Shown one piece after another: positions 1 to 12,030 of a DNA stretch of 64,000 bases. The stretch spans positions 28,862,408-28,926,407 of the forward strand of contig NC_026657.2 in NCBI RefSeq assembly GCF_000004075.3, written 5' to 3'. Source of the DNA: Cucumis sativus (lineage: Eukaryota; Streptophyta; Magnoliopsida; Cucurbitales; Cucurbitaceae). Position numbers and translations under genes: made by a program. The notes beneath the pieces were generated by a model. It saw only the letters and a list, made by a program, of their open reading frames with translations. It was not told the DNA's origin and did no database searches. The first letter of the stretch is position 1. Every line of letters starts with the position of its first letter.

Positions 1-767
1 CGTTAATTAATTTCATGAGAAACATCCAATCCAATGGAATAAAGTAAACCGTATGAAAGCAACGACTCATGCTCAATTTCCATTATTCTACATAGATTTT
101 CGATCCTGATTTTAAGTATTGAAAAAATTTAAGTTGAATGACAATACATGACTATGTAGGTAAAGATATAAAATGTCGATATTTGTCCAAATTATTTTAA
201 TTCACTTCATATTTGAAAATTTTATTATAATAGTTAGTCTCTAACTAGGTATACCTTAGTTCATGTTTGAAACTTTAATTATAATAAAACTTTAATTATA
301 ATAGTTGATCTCTATAGTTATTATAATTTATATTAATATTGTATCACAACTTAGGAACTATGACAATCAATTCATGGTTCTGTACGTGGTTGATTTCCAA
401 TTTAGAAGAAAAAACAGTTGAGATGAAAGATAATGGGAGAAATGAGAATGGTAAATTGGTTTTCCTTTTTTCTTTTCCTTTACTCTTCACTGTAGAAAGA
501 GGTTATGAAAGATAGAGACAAAAGCCATGAAAGCTAAGTTTGTCTTAAGCTCATAATTAGCTTTATTGTATAGTGTTTGTATTAGCTGATAGGGTTTGTC
601 AGTCATTGCCATTTGCCACTGCCACTACCTTTACAATTCCTTTTTACCCTTTTTATTTCTCTGGTGTGAATTCAACCACTATAAGCCTAAAACCACCTCT
701 TACAATCCTCTCTATATTCTCTCTATCTACCAACCCTACTCTTCTCATTCTCCTCTCATTTCTAACA
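1..767. other. Upstream spacer and leader of the VARLMGL gene
   Basis: This is AT-rich DNA with no credible coding region. The part from about 640 to 767 is rich in C and T and probably holds the 5' leader of the gene starting at 768. A frame open from a GTG at 573 runs into that gene, but plant nuclear genes start at ATG and the upstream stretch reads as low-complexity leader. Confidence 0.5.
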
Positions 768-1922
768 ATGCCCAACTCCGCCCACCCCAATTCCTGCTGC
801 TTTTCCGGCATCCTGAGGCGCCTTCTTTGCACCGGCAACCTTCCCACTCACCCATCTGAAGCTCTAAACGATTCACAATTTGATATACCAAAGACAGAGG
901 CTAAACTCGTGGCTCAATCGGCCGAGTCCACGCCCGGCGTGGTGGCTCGACTGATGGGCTTGAGTTCGCTTCCAGACGCCAATTGGGTCCCGAACCACCG
1001 AGCCAGACCAGGTGCAGTCTCGCGGAGCAAGTCCGTGAATTTCGCTGATTATTTGCTTGATTTCGACTCCAACCAATCCCACCACCGCCGAATCCGAACC
1101 TCCGCTTCCTTCCGTGAGGTCCCACACAATGATTACTTTGTTCTATACACTAAGGATTATTTCGATGGTTATGGGATTGAATCCAATTCGAAGAAACCCG
1201 AAACGCAGCGTTTTGACGAAGGGAAACAGAGTAGTAATGATTTGAATAAGAAGAAGAAGAAGAAGAAGGAAAACGGGAGGAATGAAATGAAGATTTCGAA
1301 GCTTAAAGATGAGCCAAGAAGGGTAAACAGAAAAAACTTCACTGAGAGTAAAAAATGCAGCATGGGTAAAGATTCATTCTCTGTTTTACCTTCATGTAAA
1401 CACAAATGCAAACAGAATGTCCCTAGAAATGAGAGTTCTGTTATTCAGAAGAAACCCACAAAGCAAAAGGAAGCCGCCATTAGAACAGAGCTCAACAAGA
1501 AAAAGAAGAAGAATGTTCGACACGTCGAACGGAAACCCGACGTCGAACCCGACTCGGAAAATTCCAGTCCAGTTTCGGTTCTTGATGTCGGCAGAATCGA
1601 TTTCTCAGGTTCAATTCAATTTTGATTTTAGTAAACTATCTTAAAACTGATTTAAATCTCATTTTCAAAATGTAAATTTTTGTAATTGTGGATTTCTACA
1701 GATGAGAGGCAAATTGGTGGGAAGAACAGAGTTTACGATTATGGAGAATTGGTGGAAAGGATATGCAGATTGGCAGAAGAAGACATAAGAGAGGCAAAAT
1801 GGACGGCTGAGATTAAGAATGTGGATGAATCTGAAGCGTTGGAAGAAATATGCATGGAGATTGAACGACATGTCGTCGATGCACTGTTAGTTCACACTCT
1901 AAATGAGTTTGCATACTTGTAG
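768..1922 (+). CDS. VARLMGL-motif / DUF4378-like protein
   Basis: Two exons (768-1608 and 1702-1922) join in frame through an AG|GT donor and a CTACAG acceptor to give 353 residues. The start is the first ATG of the frame and gives MPNSAHPNSCCFSG. Near residue 55 is VVARLMGLSSLP, the short DUF3741-associated motif known from the TRM/LONGIFOLIA-like plant families. The middle is basic and low in complexity, with a run of seven lysines coded by seven AAG units (1248-1268). The C-terminal exon (YDYGELVERICRLAEEDI, then an acidic-hydrophobic helix ending HTLNEFAYL) resembles the end of DUF4378 proteins. Some relatives bind microtubule-associated complexes, but this short member has no function I can assign. 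No transmembrane segment or signal peptide is seen. The family call is fairly firm; any function would be inference. Confidence 0.85.
1248..1268 (+). repeat. (AAG)7 trinucleotide repeat inside the coding region
   Basis: Seven perfect AAG units encode seven lysines in exon 1 of the VARLMGL gene. A copy-number change would alter lysine count without shifting the frame. Confidence 0.95.
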
Positions 1923-4607
1923 GCTATATTATTGAGATGCAACTCCTTAATAAAGACAAAAAAAGAACATCTTAATCTGTACATTAGCTCAATAGAGGTC
2001 TCCTTTTGAGGTAATATATCTAAACCTAGGGGGAAAATTGTAGAAAAGGTATTTAGGACAGATGTATAGTTGACTTAAGTCAACAATTCAGAGTATGGGT
2101 TTATGTTAATTTAATGAATTAAGAAAATTTTGGACCCACCTAATGTTACAAGTCTTATAAAGTGATTATCATTTCTACCTAATTTTAACTTTATTGTGAA
2201 TCATGTTGTATTTGATTGAGTCCTTTGTTGGAAAATTAATGTCTACTACTTACTTACTTTTTAAAACTTCGTATGAAAGGTTGTAGACTAATGCCTAATT
2301 TCATTAGAGAATGTGTGAAAGAGATGGAATTGAGATGGAGGTGTCTCTAAATAACTAGTAATTGTCATAATTGATAGAAATAAATAAATAAATAAACAGT
2401 GTGCAACATGCATATTTTTTTTAATTGAATATTGAATGTTATGAAATATAATTTGTGTGGAAATTATATGAACAAATCATCTCAAAAACATTTTAAGATT
2501 GAATGTACTAAAATCGAATAAAACTATCAAATTTAAGAATGGGATTAAAGAGTACAATTGTATGTGGCATAAAACTTTTGAAAAAATGTTATCGTAATCG
2601 GGATCAAGAGAAAATTATTTTGTGTACGTTGTATAATTTTTCATGTTCCTTTTTTTTTCTTTATTGAAGTTTCATGTTTTCCAATGTCTTATTATTTAAA
2701 ATAAAATTCACCTTGCAAAGAATATTTGGATAGGTAATCATAATTAGTGGTAATTTTATAAATAATAATGAACTTTAGGAACTGTGACAAACTTTTTCTT
2801 AAAAAAATACTATATATTTAAGTATTTTGAATGTAATGGTATATTCGCAGCATTTACGTGGTAATTCCCTACACTCTTCCTCCATTGTTTGCAAGGCCCA
2901 AATTGCCACCGAATTGAGCCATGGGCCTTGTTAGCACTACGGTCCAAATTTAATTCGAACTCAAATTCCTAAAGTTTGGGTAGGGTTGGTCCGGTTGTAG
3001 GTTTCATTGAACACCCACCCCTCCCTAATATTACATCTCCATCTTGATCCAGCTTGATAACTTTACCTGCCTGCTAGGGGGGTTGCATGACGTTGTCACC
3101 ATTTATTGAATGAATGATGTTTCTACTTTGCTTCATGAACTGTGAAAAATGTCATTGTTACTTGGACATGATGTTAATTAGTTCTCCCCTCTTTGTTCTA
3201 TACTTTTGAGTTGTACCAGTAAAAAACTTAAGAAAATTACCATGTACAAATTTCAATCATAACTTTCATATTCTTATCAATTTATTTGTGCACTACTCTT
3301 TTAGATTTTGTACAGAAAAGATTGTTTGTGTGAAGCCTATGGTTGTTTCAATTTAAACTCCTATGTTGACATAAGTGGTTCAAGATTTTAGAATTTTCAA
3401 TGCATCAATAATTCTTACTATTATTATACGTATATGTAAGCTTCTTCACATTTCTAGAGGTATCTAAATTAAGAATTTTAATTGATTTGTTGGAAAAAGT
3501 TTAGAATTTAATTGTTTGTTTATCAAAGTAGACAGTAATTAAAGGAATAAATTGATACCTTGAAGATAATGATTTTAATTTACACCATTAGTAGTTTGTA
3601 GTTTTAATTGAATCATATTCACTTATTTTCAACACATAGAAAAAATGATATTGACTCATGTTTTGGATTTTTATTATTAACTGTACATTGATGACAGAAC
3701 ATGGTAAAAAGTAATGATTTTGATGAATTGAGCTTTTATCAGAAAAATAATTACAGTTCATACAAAAAAAAATTGAAAATAATCATAAAGAAGGCATTGT
3801 TTCTTTTATAGTAAAAATTATTGTAAGTATCAAAACGTTACAAGATTTGAGACCTTATTAGTGTATGAGTATAATTGATTACGAGCAAAAGTGATAAATG
3901 ATATGATAGACTAATTTTGTTCTTGACATCATGTGAGTGATACAAATTTAATATGATATTGAGTAGTACAAATTTAATAAATTAATGTGAGTAAATCTTA
4001 TTCTATGATTTTATAATAGAAGAAATGGAAGAATATTGGTCCAAACAATAGACCGTTGTAATAATGTTGACAATTGGATTTGAAAAAATGGAAAAAGAAA
4101 AAGAATAAAAAGTCAGCAATAGTTGTACAAATTAATCAAGTAGGGACCCACTAAAGCTGGTTCACATTTACAATCCTAACCCCACTCTATACAATTCATA
4201 TCATATCATATCATATAATCCATAAATCTAAATATAGAGATTTTGTAGCTTATTGATTACTATTGTTGTTATTTTCATCTTCTTCAATCTAAATGTTTCA
4301 TTTTCAAACAAATAATTATATTGGTTTTGACTGTTGAATGTTTATAGAGATTTGAAATAAGTATAAAACTAAACTACTTTTGCCGGTTCTTAATTATATA
4401 AGGCCATAATGTATATAAACTAAATGTGTTCATATAACATTTCATCAAATTTTAGTCAAATGTATAACTTAAAATAATGTTATTAGTACCTATCTTAAAA
4501 TAAATAAAAATAAAAAAACGTTACAAATTATAAATGCACAACGTCGATAATAAATTTTTATTTTATCTCTAACATGTGATTCTACCTTTAATTTTTTTAT
4601 TTTGATT
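1923..4607. other. Intergenic AT-rich spacer
   Basis: I see no gene here. The first few hundred bases are likely 3' UTR of the VARLMGL gene. Around 2893-2928 an AAGGCCCA / TGGGCCTT pair forms a short inverted repeat in a less AT-rich patch. The rest is AT-rich sequence with short homopolymers. Confidence 0.5.
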
Positions 4608-4615
4608 GCACTTAT

Positions 4616-5077
4616 TAGGGGGTAAGAATATAGGTTGAATCCGAATAACGTGAATTATCCAATCCATTTTATCATGGTTGGGTTAGATAAGATTATGGTT
4701 TGGATTAGGTTAGAAATTTTGATTTTTTTGGGTTGGGTTGGGTCTCGGGTTGGAGAGTTGGAGAGTTGAAAATTTTGGTTCAATCCAACCCAACCCGATT
4801 AATACAATATATATATATATATAACAAATTAGTTATATAAACTTTAAATTATGTACGTTTGAAATTTATATGTAACAATTTTGAACTTTTAGAACCATTA
4901 GAAACTAAAAGAAAAAAAAATTATACAATCCGACAATTCAACCCAACCCAACTCATATTTTACAGGTAAGGTTAGAAACTAAATTCAAGGTTATTTCGAC
5001 TGTCAACTCCAATAACCAGAAAATATAGGTTGGGTTGGATTGAAAATGTCTCACAACCCAACCCGATTTCACCCCTA
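4616..5077. mobile_element. Non-autonomous hAT-type transposon (MITE-like)
   Basis: The element begins TAGGGGGTAAGAAT and ends ...GATTTCACCCCTA, so its ends are imperfect inverted repeats of the TAGGGGTG type typical of hAT elements. It is flanked by GCACTTAT (4608-4615) and GCACATAT (5078-5085), an 8-bp target-site duplication with one mismatch, the length expected for hAT. The interior has repeated GGTTGGGTTGGG and CCAACCCAACCC blocks and no coding capacity. A diverged sequence with the same blocks lies at about 61250-61617, and a decayed hAT transposase at 60156-60560. Confidence 0.7.
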
Positions 5078-5085
5078 GCACATAT

Positions 5086-8000
5086 GAACACAAACACATC
5101 TATTTGTATTTGTGGTGTTTCTCTATGATTTTGGCTTAGAAGGAAAGATCGAAGAAGAAGCCTTATTTTATACAAAGGACACTTCGGTAATTTCATTGTT
5201 TTCTATTTCTACAATTTGACAAATAGGTTTTATTTATTATCATCTTTTTCTCTTTTTAGTATGAGGGTAGAATTCCATTCTTTTGACTTTTTAGTGAAGT
5301 TAACTAATGCATAATGAACATATAGAATATCCACAAAATAACATGAATCGTTATCAATAAATTAAATAATACTCATATTATCTAATTAGTTTTTTTTTTC
5401 TTTTAATATTTATATAGCTATCATTCAAATGTAAATTAATTAGACGTTGACTAAGAGAAATTAAAAAAATATATAAGAAATGAATAATGTATTAAACTAT
5501 AGAATTTGAGTTAATCTTAATTGCACAGCTTTATTAGAGCTGAAATTGAAGTGATGGGGCGAGAATAAAGGGAAGAGAATGTAGCTGTTGTAAATGCCAA
5601 CCAAATTAAACCTTGATTAAAATAAAATGAGGCTTGCTTTTTAATTAATTAACACAATGAATAATCATACCATGTGAAACTCAAATACTCTAATCGACAA
5701 GATTTTTGGGGACTGATGAGATTCTGTATATTATTATTGTTATTGTTATATATAGTACATAATTTCTTGAGTCTTCACCCAATCTATGGAAGCTTTCTGT
5801 TTATTAAAAATATAATTTTCATGAAGAAAAATATATTAACCATAAATTATCTCAAATGGGTATGGCATATATTATCTAAACGTATAGTTAAATACATTAA
5901 TTATATTGAGATGGCCGTCGACTAAAGCTAATGAAACGCACATCCAATCGATAGATACCTTGCTTTAGGAGGTTGATGGAGATCTACGGAGGAGCTGAAG
6001 AACCCATGAAAAGGATCACATTGGAGTTTTAATAGAATTGATTTTGTATGTTGATTGAATTATTTTTTGCCTTTTGACAAATATATAAATGACAGAAAAT
6101 ATGAAATGATATGCAACAACATATTTATATAAGATAGAAAATGTGAATTCTTCTATCTGATAACAATAATTTTGTTTGTCCTTTTTTGTTCTATTTTTCT
6201 TACAAAAGTGTGTGTTTCCACATTGAATATACTCTTCTATTTTTTCTCTCTTTCACTTCTATCGTTATCACAATTCGTCTTTAGATTCTTTTATAAAGAA
6301 ATAGATCGCAAAATTAGGCCTAACTTTATCGTATCTACAACCATCTCTAGCTTTTTAAATTATTTGATTATTCTGATCTCCAAATATTGATTTTATTTGC
6401 GAATAAAAATTGGATATTAAGATTATAATTAACCTTTTGTATTGTAAATTCTGAAAAATGTTAAATAAATAGAATCTATTTCGTATGAAATTGAAAGTTT
6501 AAAAGTATTCATGTGAAAACAAAATCGAGAATCTAACAATAAACAATCTATCTTTTATATTTATATTTACGTCAATTTGATAGTTGAATTATCACTAAAG
6601 AAAAAAAAAAAGGCATTGAAGTGTAGAATTATTTTCTTTTTATATATACATAGCATGACATTAACACATATCTAATAGAAAATAGTGTATTTTAAAGTTA
6701 AAAACTACTTTTAATTGTTGAATTAATAATTTTAGTCTATATAATTTTGATTTTGTAATTTAGTTTACAAACTTTAACACCTATAGTACGAGATGACCGG
6801 AAAAAGCGCCACCTTTAATGTATTACCATTAATTTTGTAATTTAATTATTCAAAAATGATTATCAAATAAATATTTAAAAAAAATTATCAAAAGGTATAA
6901 TATTTGACCAAATATTTTAAAATCAGCTATATAATATTTAGAATCATTTTTTAAAATAATAAAATAAATTAAAGTATTTATAAATTATAACAAAATTTAA
7001 AATTATATTAATGAATATCAAATAGAAATATATTTTATGGTAAAATCAATACACTAATAGAAACATAATTTTGTCAAATTTATTACTTTTATAATTTTTT
7101 CAGTATTTATAAATTATAAAAAAAGAAAGAAAAAAAAACTAAAACACAAATCAACTTTTAAATTTCGACTGATTTAGTGTTGTTTACATTACATCTATTT
7201 AAGAGTCGATAGATTCAATCTCTGCGTACCTAAAGAAAAAAATGAACATCCCATTAAAAAGAACGTAGGAGGAGGTGTAAGGCACAACATAGATTGTCGG
7301 TGAAATATTAAAATGGGAAGTGAAGTTACTGTGCCATTTCTCAAACACGGTTTCCCCCAATTTGATATCTCTAACCAACCTCTATGTATATCATAATTCA
7401 TAATTTTGTAAGAAACTTCTGGAGGATAATCATCACATCTTTCTATGTTCATTTCTTCCCCTACAAGCAAATCATATTTTTCATTCTTTTTCTTTTTCTT
7501 TTCTTCTCTAATCGAACCAATTAATCAATTATTATAATTAATAATGGATCAAGATTAAATTGAAAATTAACAAACCTAGCTCATCATCCCCTATCTACCC
7601 TAATATATTATTTCTAATTTCGAACCATTCCATCAAGAAATTTGGTATCCATTTGCTTCCACAAAATACACAAATATGCAATTTTGTCACGCAACAATAT
7701 TGAAAAAAAATGCCCATTACTTCAAAGATTGGAAATAAAGTAATCATTTAGAAGAGACATCCTTTTGGATTTTCTATATATTCAACACATCATTCACACA
7801 AATATACAAATAAATTATTAATTAAATATTTTCCTTTAATATTAATATTATAAACACACACATACGTACGTTATATGATAATCTTTAAATACACAAAAGT
7901 AAATTAAAATAACTACAGATTTAAAGTTAGGCCAACTTCACCTCCTATAGTTAAGAACATATCAACTTCTAAAGTCATCTTACAACTCTCACAAAAACTA

Positions 8001-8983
8001 ATATTATTTAGCAACTATAAACTACAATAATTATCTAATTATTCTCCCACATCAATACATCATCATACCGTTGTTTAAAGGCTAAACTTTAATCTAGAGC
8101 TATGAATGATAAGGAAAGTTCACCATTATTGTATGCCTCTTACAAGCCTTTAATGTGCTAATTACCAAGAAAATTAGACAATAACAAAAACTCCTTTGAA
8201 TAATACAAGTTAGTAAATTAATTTATTCTAAAAACAAAGCATATAACTCATGAATCACTCACAAGTGCTACTATATGAATGTGTGTGGTCCAAAATCCAA
8301 AGGAGAATCATTTCCTAAACCCCTTAGATACCATCAAAACCTAAAAACTAGGTTTCAAGTCAATACACTTTACACACTTAATAAATACATGAATCCATAT
8401 ATCTGAATTGAAACTATATAGTTGTGAACATTATGAGTACATGTAGAATATAAATCACATAACACCAAGTTAAACCATAACTATTATAGTTATAGATTTT
8501 AGGCGTATTTACACCTTAAATATAATTCTACATGCAATAATATAATAAACACTCTCTATGGAATTAAGCATCATATCAACAATCAAACAATACATACATA
8601 TTTCAATAATCTAAAAGAAAGACTTAAACTTTACACAATATATAATTATATGGTAGGGTTTGATTGCTTATAATCAATGTATAGTCCAAAAAGAAGAACT
8701 TTGATTGATTATCACAAGCAAAGAAAAAAGAAGAATCAAATCAGTCAAACCCCAATAACACTATATGAAAATTGTATGAGATTGATGATATAAGAGATTG
8801 TTGGTGAGGGCTAGAAATAAAATCAATAAAAACTTTCATAAAAGAACTATGAAAATATATGAAACTATGAGAATAGGTTAGAGAGGCCAAAACCAAAGCT
8901 GCTCTCTTGAAGAAGCATAAAAGAATAAGATTTAAAAAGAGAAAGAAAGAGAGAGAAGTAAAATTAATATTAATACTAATAAT
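5086..8983. other. Intergenic AT-rich spacer
   Basis: No gene is recognised. A 91-codon minus-strand frame at 7195-7470 sits in a slightly less AT-rich patch but resembles nothing I know. The part near 8983 is probably the 3' UTR of the trihelix gene. Confidence 0.45.
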
Positions 8984-10061
8984 TTAAATATGATCATCTC
9001 TTCTAAGCTTGTTTAACAAAGCTGTGATTAAGGCATCTCTTTTCTCAGCCCTAACTTCTTCTCTCATTCTTCTTTGTTCTTCTCTTTCTCTCCATCTTCT
9101 TTCCAACATTATCCTTTCATGTTCTAAAGCTTCCATATTTCTTCTCCATTCCATTTCTTTCATTTGTCTCTCTTTTTCTCTTGCCTCAAATGCTTCTCTC
9201 CACTGCACTTCCATTTGCATTTGTTGATTCATAAAATCTTCCAATATTTCTTTTAATTCATTCATACTACTCTTTCCGCTCCCCTCTGCCCCGCCCATCG
9301 TCGTTCCTTTAACCTTTTTCCTCTTCCTACCGCTAACTTTTGTCTCACCTCCATCGCCATCGCTATCGTCGTTCTCATCCTCGTCATCGGACGATAATAC
9401 CATCATTTTCTTCTTTAACCCGCTCCCGCCGCTCTCCGCCTCCGCCCATAATAACCTTTCCCTTCTTGCTCCAAATATTGCTTGTAATTCTGTGTAGAAT
9501 GGAAATTGCTGCCTTGAAATTTCTGGCTCCATTGTTTCACAACCCTATATATGTGTGTATATATATATATTTCCTATCAGGGTTATTATTCAATGTCTTA
9601 ACTACTAAGCTATATCGTAAATTAATTTAATTTCGAAATGGAATATTAATCATTTATGAAACTAAAATAGAAAAGACAAAAATTGAAGTGAATTTTACCT
9701 TGTAACGAGTAACGAGGTTTTTCCATTTACATTTACACTGTTCAGCGCTGCGATTAAAACCCTTTTCCTTCATTTTCGAGGCAGTAATTTCCCACAAGAG
9801 TTTGTTTCGTTTTGTTTCCATGAAGGTTTGATCCAACTCCGCTCTGATCATCAAAAACTCCTTTGTTTCTTGAATACTCCATTGAGGAAATCTATCGGCG
9901 ATGGCTGTGGCGGTGGTAGCTTGATCGACGGCGAGGCTCTGGTGGAGATGCGGTGGCGGAGGAGGCGGATGTTGAATCTGTTGCTGTTGATGGAGATGAA
10001 GAAGGGGATGCGGATGGGGATGGGGATGGGGATGAGGATGAGGATGATGATGGCCTTCCAT
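8984..10061 (-). CDS. GT-3: Trihelix transcription factor, GT-3a/GT-3b type
   Basis: Exon 1 (10061-9699) and exon 2 (9544-8984) join in phase across a 154-bp intron, giving 307 residues. The junction reads RYK|GCET. The trihelix DNA-binding domain spans about residues 58-125 and shows its three spaced tryptophans (PQWSIQET, LLWEITASK, KCKWKNLVTRY). The rest matches the GT-3 subfamily: RQQFPFYTELQAIF, an acidic SSDDEDENDD stretch, a basic RKRKKVK probable nuclear localisation signal, and a long charged coiled coil ending ALLNKLRRDD. Family members bind GT elements; Arabidopsis GT-3b is linked to Ca2+, pathogen and salt responses. The N-terminus is odd: about seven His-Pro units, then Gln and Pro runs. 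GT-3a and GT-3b cannot be separated from this sequence alone. Confidence 0.92.
10010..10052 (-). repeat. Coding GGATGG-type repeat (His-Pro tract)
   Basis: The plus strand is a run of GGATGG/GGATGA hexamers. On the coding strand it gives alternating His-Pro dipeptides just after the GT-3 start codon, so hexamer copy-number change would be frame-neutral. Confidence 0.85.
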
Positions 10062-10403
10062 GACTAACAAAAACTCGAGAAAATTATATAGATACCTCAA
10101 AAGAAAAAAAAAAAAAGAAAAAGAAAGGGATTGTCGTGAGAAGAAAGAAAATGAAAGGGGGGGAAATTTTTAATATGGGTTGGTGTGAAAACCCAAGTGT
10201 GAAATCGTAAAAAAGAGGGCAAAAAAAAAAAAGGAAAAGAAAAGGGAAAAAGGGGCAAAAAAGAAAATAAAGAATAAATTCGATGGGGGGTTTTGTAATA
10301 AAAATAAAATGATGACATGTTTTTTTTCTTTTTGGGAGGATTGGGGACATAATCTGTTAACGCGGAAACGAATTTTTTTGTGTTTAATTAATTCTTTTTT
10401 GGG

Positions 10404-10426
10404 TATATATATATATATATATATAT
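10404..10426 (-). promoter_or_regulatory. (TA)11 tract, possible TATA region of the GT-3 gene
   Basis: An uninterrupted TA dinucleotide run lies about 345 bp upstream of the GT-3 start codon, followed on the minus strand by a polypyrimidine-rich leader. It could serve as the TATA region, or it may simply be a microsatellite. Confidence 0.35.
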
Positions 10427-11619
10427 TAAATTAATAAATAATTATAATTGAGAGAGGTAGGTTAATTGTGGTCTGTGGAGGTGTCTTTTTCTTTGTGTGA
10501 TTTTTTTGGGGTTTAGGGAAATGGAGGGGCGGGGGGCGCATATACATTACATTGCATACCCATTTGGTGTTGTTTCCCATTGCGTTTGCGCGTCGTCACC
10601 CTTACGACGCCACTACTCCTCCTTTCCTATACAAAACAACTTCTATCCCAAGTTTCAATTCCTTCTTTTTTCCAACCTTCAAAATTCTAGTCTATATATA
10701 TTTATTTATAATTCTATTCTTTTAAAAAAAATTAATACTTACTCTAAATTATTAATACGCGTGGGTAAGAATTTGAATATTCAATTTTAAAAGAAGTACA
10801 TATACAATAAATATTTAGTTATACTCAATTAATAAATTGTAGCATATTAAAATAAGATAAGATATAACAAATTGTTCACACACATAAATCCTCAAATAGA
10901 AACAGAGAGATTGATTTTTAGTTAGAAATTCAAAGCATATGTTTAAGAAATGATTTTAAAATTATTAAAATCACTCCTTCATGTTTTTAATTATTTAAAA
11001 TTAATTTTATTTAAAAATTATTATTAAAAAATATTTTGAATTTAAATAGTTTTAAGATCGAGAAGAAAATGGTCTAAATGAAGGAAACTATTGGTGGCTG
11101 TAAATTTTATTTTATTTTATTTGTTATAATTTTTAAAATTTCTTAATACTTGTTGGAGAAAGTGAACACAACAACAAAAGAACAACAATTTTAACTCCTC
11201 GTCAGGAATAAAAGTATAATAGGTGTGAAAGATTTGAATAATAACGAGTATTTTTTGGTCGCAATAATGAGTATTTGAAACCCATTCAATTTAAGGTTTT
11301 CTTAAGGCATTAAATTTTAGGAAGTTGGACTGTCAATTATAAACTAATAGTTAATAGAAACGAGAAGTTTTGTTCTAATATCCTAATAATTTTGCTTGAT
11401 TTATCAATTTTGTGTCAAAAAATTCTAATAATCTAAATCAATAACATTTTTTAACATTTGTGATTTAAAAAAAAAAAAAGAACCGTAAAAATTTAGCTTT
11501 TATCCTTAGTATTTCCCTTTTTCTATAGTAAATTACAAAGTTTCCATTTTAGTGATTAACATGATTACAATTAATATATAATGATATTAAAAAATTTAAG
11601 AAACGCGGTATTCTGTGAT
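10427..11619. other. Spacer upstream of the GT-3 gene
   Basis: No gene is seen. A GC-richer patch at about 10510-10620 breaks the AT-rich background and may be part of the GT-3 promoter. Confidence 0.4.
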
Positions 11620-12030
11620 GTCCCACGTGGTAAAGCCTCCCACGTGTGTCCACGTGGCACACATGCAGACATAAAAAAAAAAAAGTATGACGGACCCACG
11701 GGTCTTGTGGTTCACACCTATGACCAATTCCAAGTCACTGCTCACACCCAATTTTTTGACCCTACATTTTCCACATCAGCACACGTTCACCACCACCATC
11801 GAATCCAAAGCCACCACGTATCCAGAAGATGGACGGCCCAACTTGGGAAGGTTTTTTAATTTACAAAAGTACCATCCAGTTTTCTTCAACGACACGTCGT
11901 CCTTAACCGACTTTAATACATGAGTAAAAAGAAAAAATCTCTTGAAGTGGTCAAAAGGAATTCTTTTACATTGACCGTCGTCATGAAAATTCTACGGCTT
12001 CCTTCGGACCCACCGCCTGCTGACGTGGCC
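11620..12030. promoter_or_regulatory. ABRE/G-box and DRE cluster (stress-type promoter island)
   Basis: Three perfect CACGTG cores begin at 11624, 11641 and 11651. They are followed by ACACGTT (11781), CACGTA (11815), ACACGTCG (11892) and TGACGTGG (12021). That is seven ACGT-core sites in about 410 bp. A DRE core ACCGAC lies at 11906-11911, and W-box TTGAC cores occur near 11756 and 11972. ABRE plus DRE is the usual architecture of ABA- and drought-inducible promoters. Toward the right a pyrimidine-rich CTCTTTCTCTTCCAG stretch near 12070 could be a transcript start, but no credible protein follows. It may instead be a distal element of GT-3, whose start codon is 1.6 kb to the left. Confidence 0.5.

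Noticed and set aside
573-767. N-terminal extension of the VARLMGL gene from a GTG start
   Set aside because: Plant nuclear genes start at ATG; the extension is low-complexity and the ATG at 768 starts a conserved-looking protein.
7195-7470. 91-codon minus-strand frame
   Set aside because: Composition is slightly less AT-rich, but there is no recognisable domain, promoter or splice partner.
10084-10350. Phe/Pro-rich frames on the minus strand upstream of GT-3
   Set aside because: They translate a homopurine/homopyrimidine leader tract; no conserved protein features.
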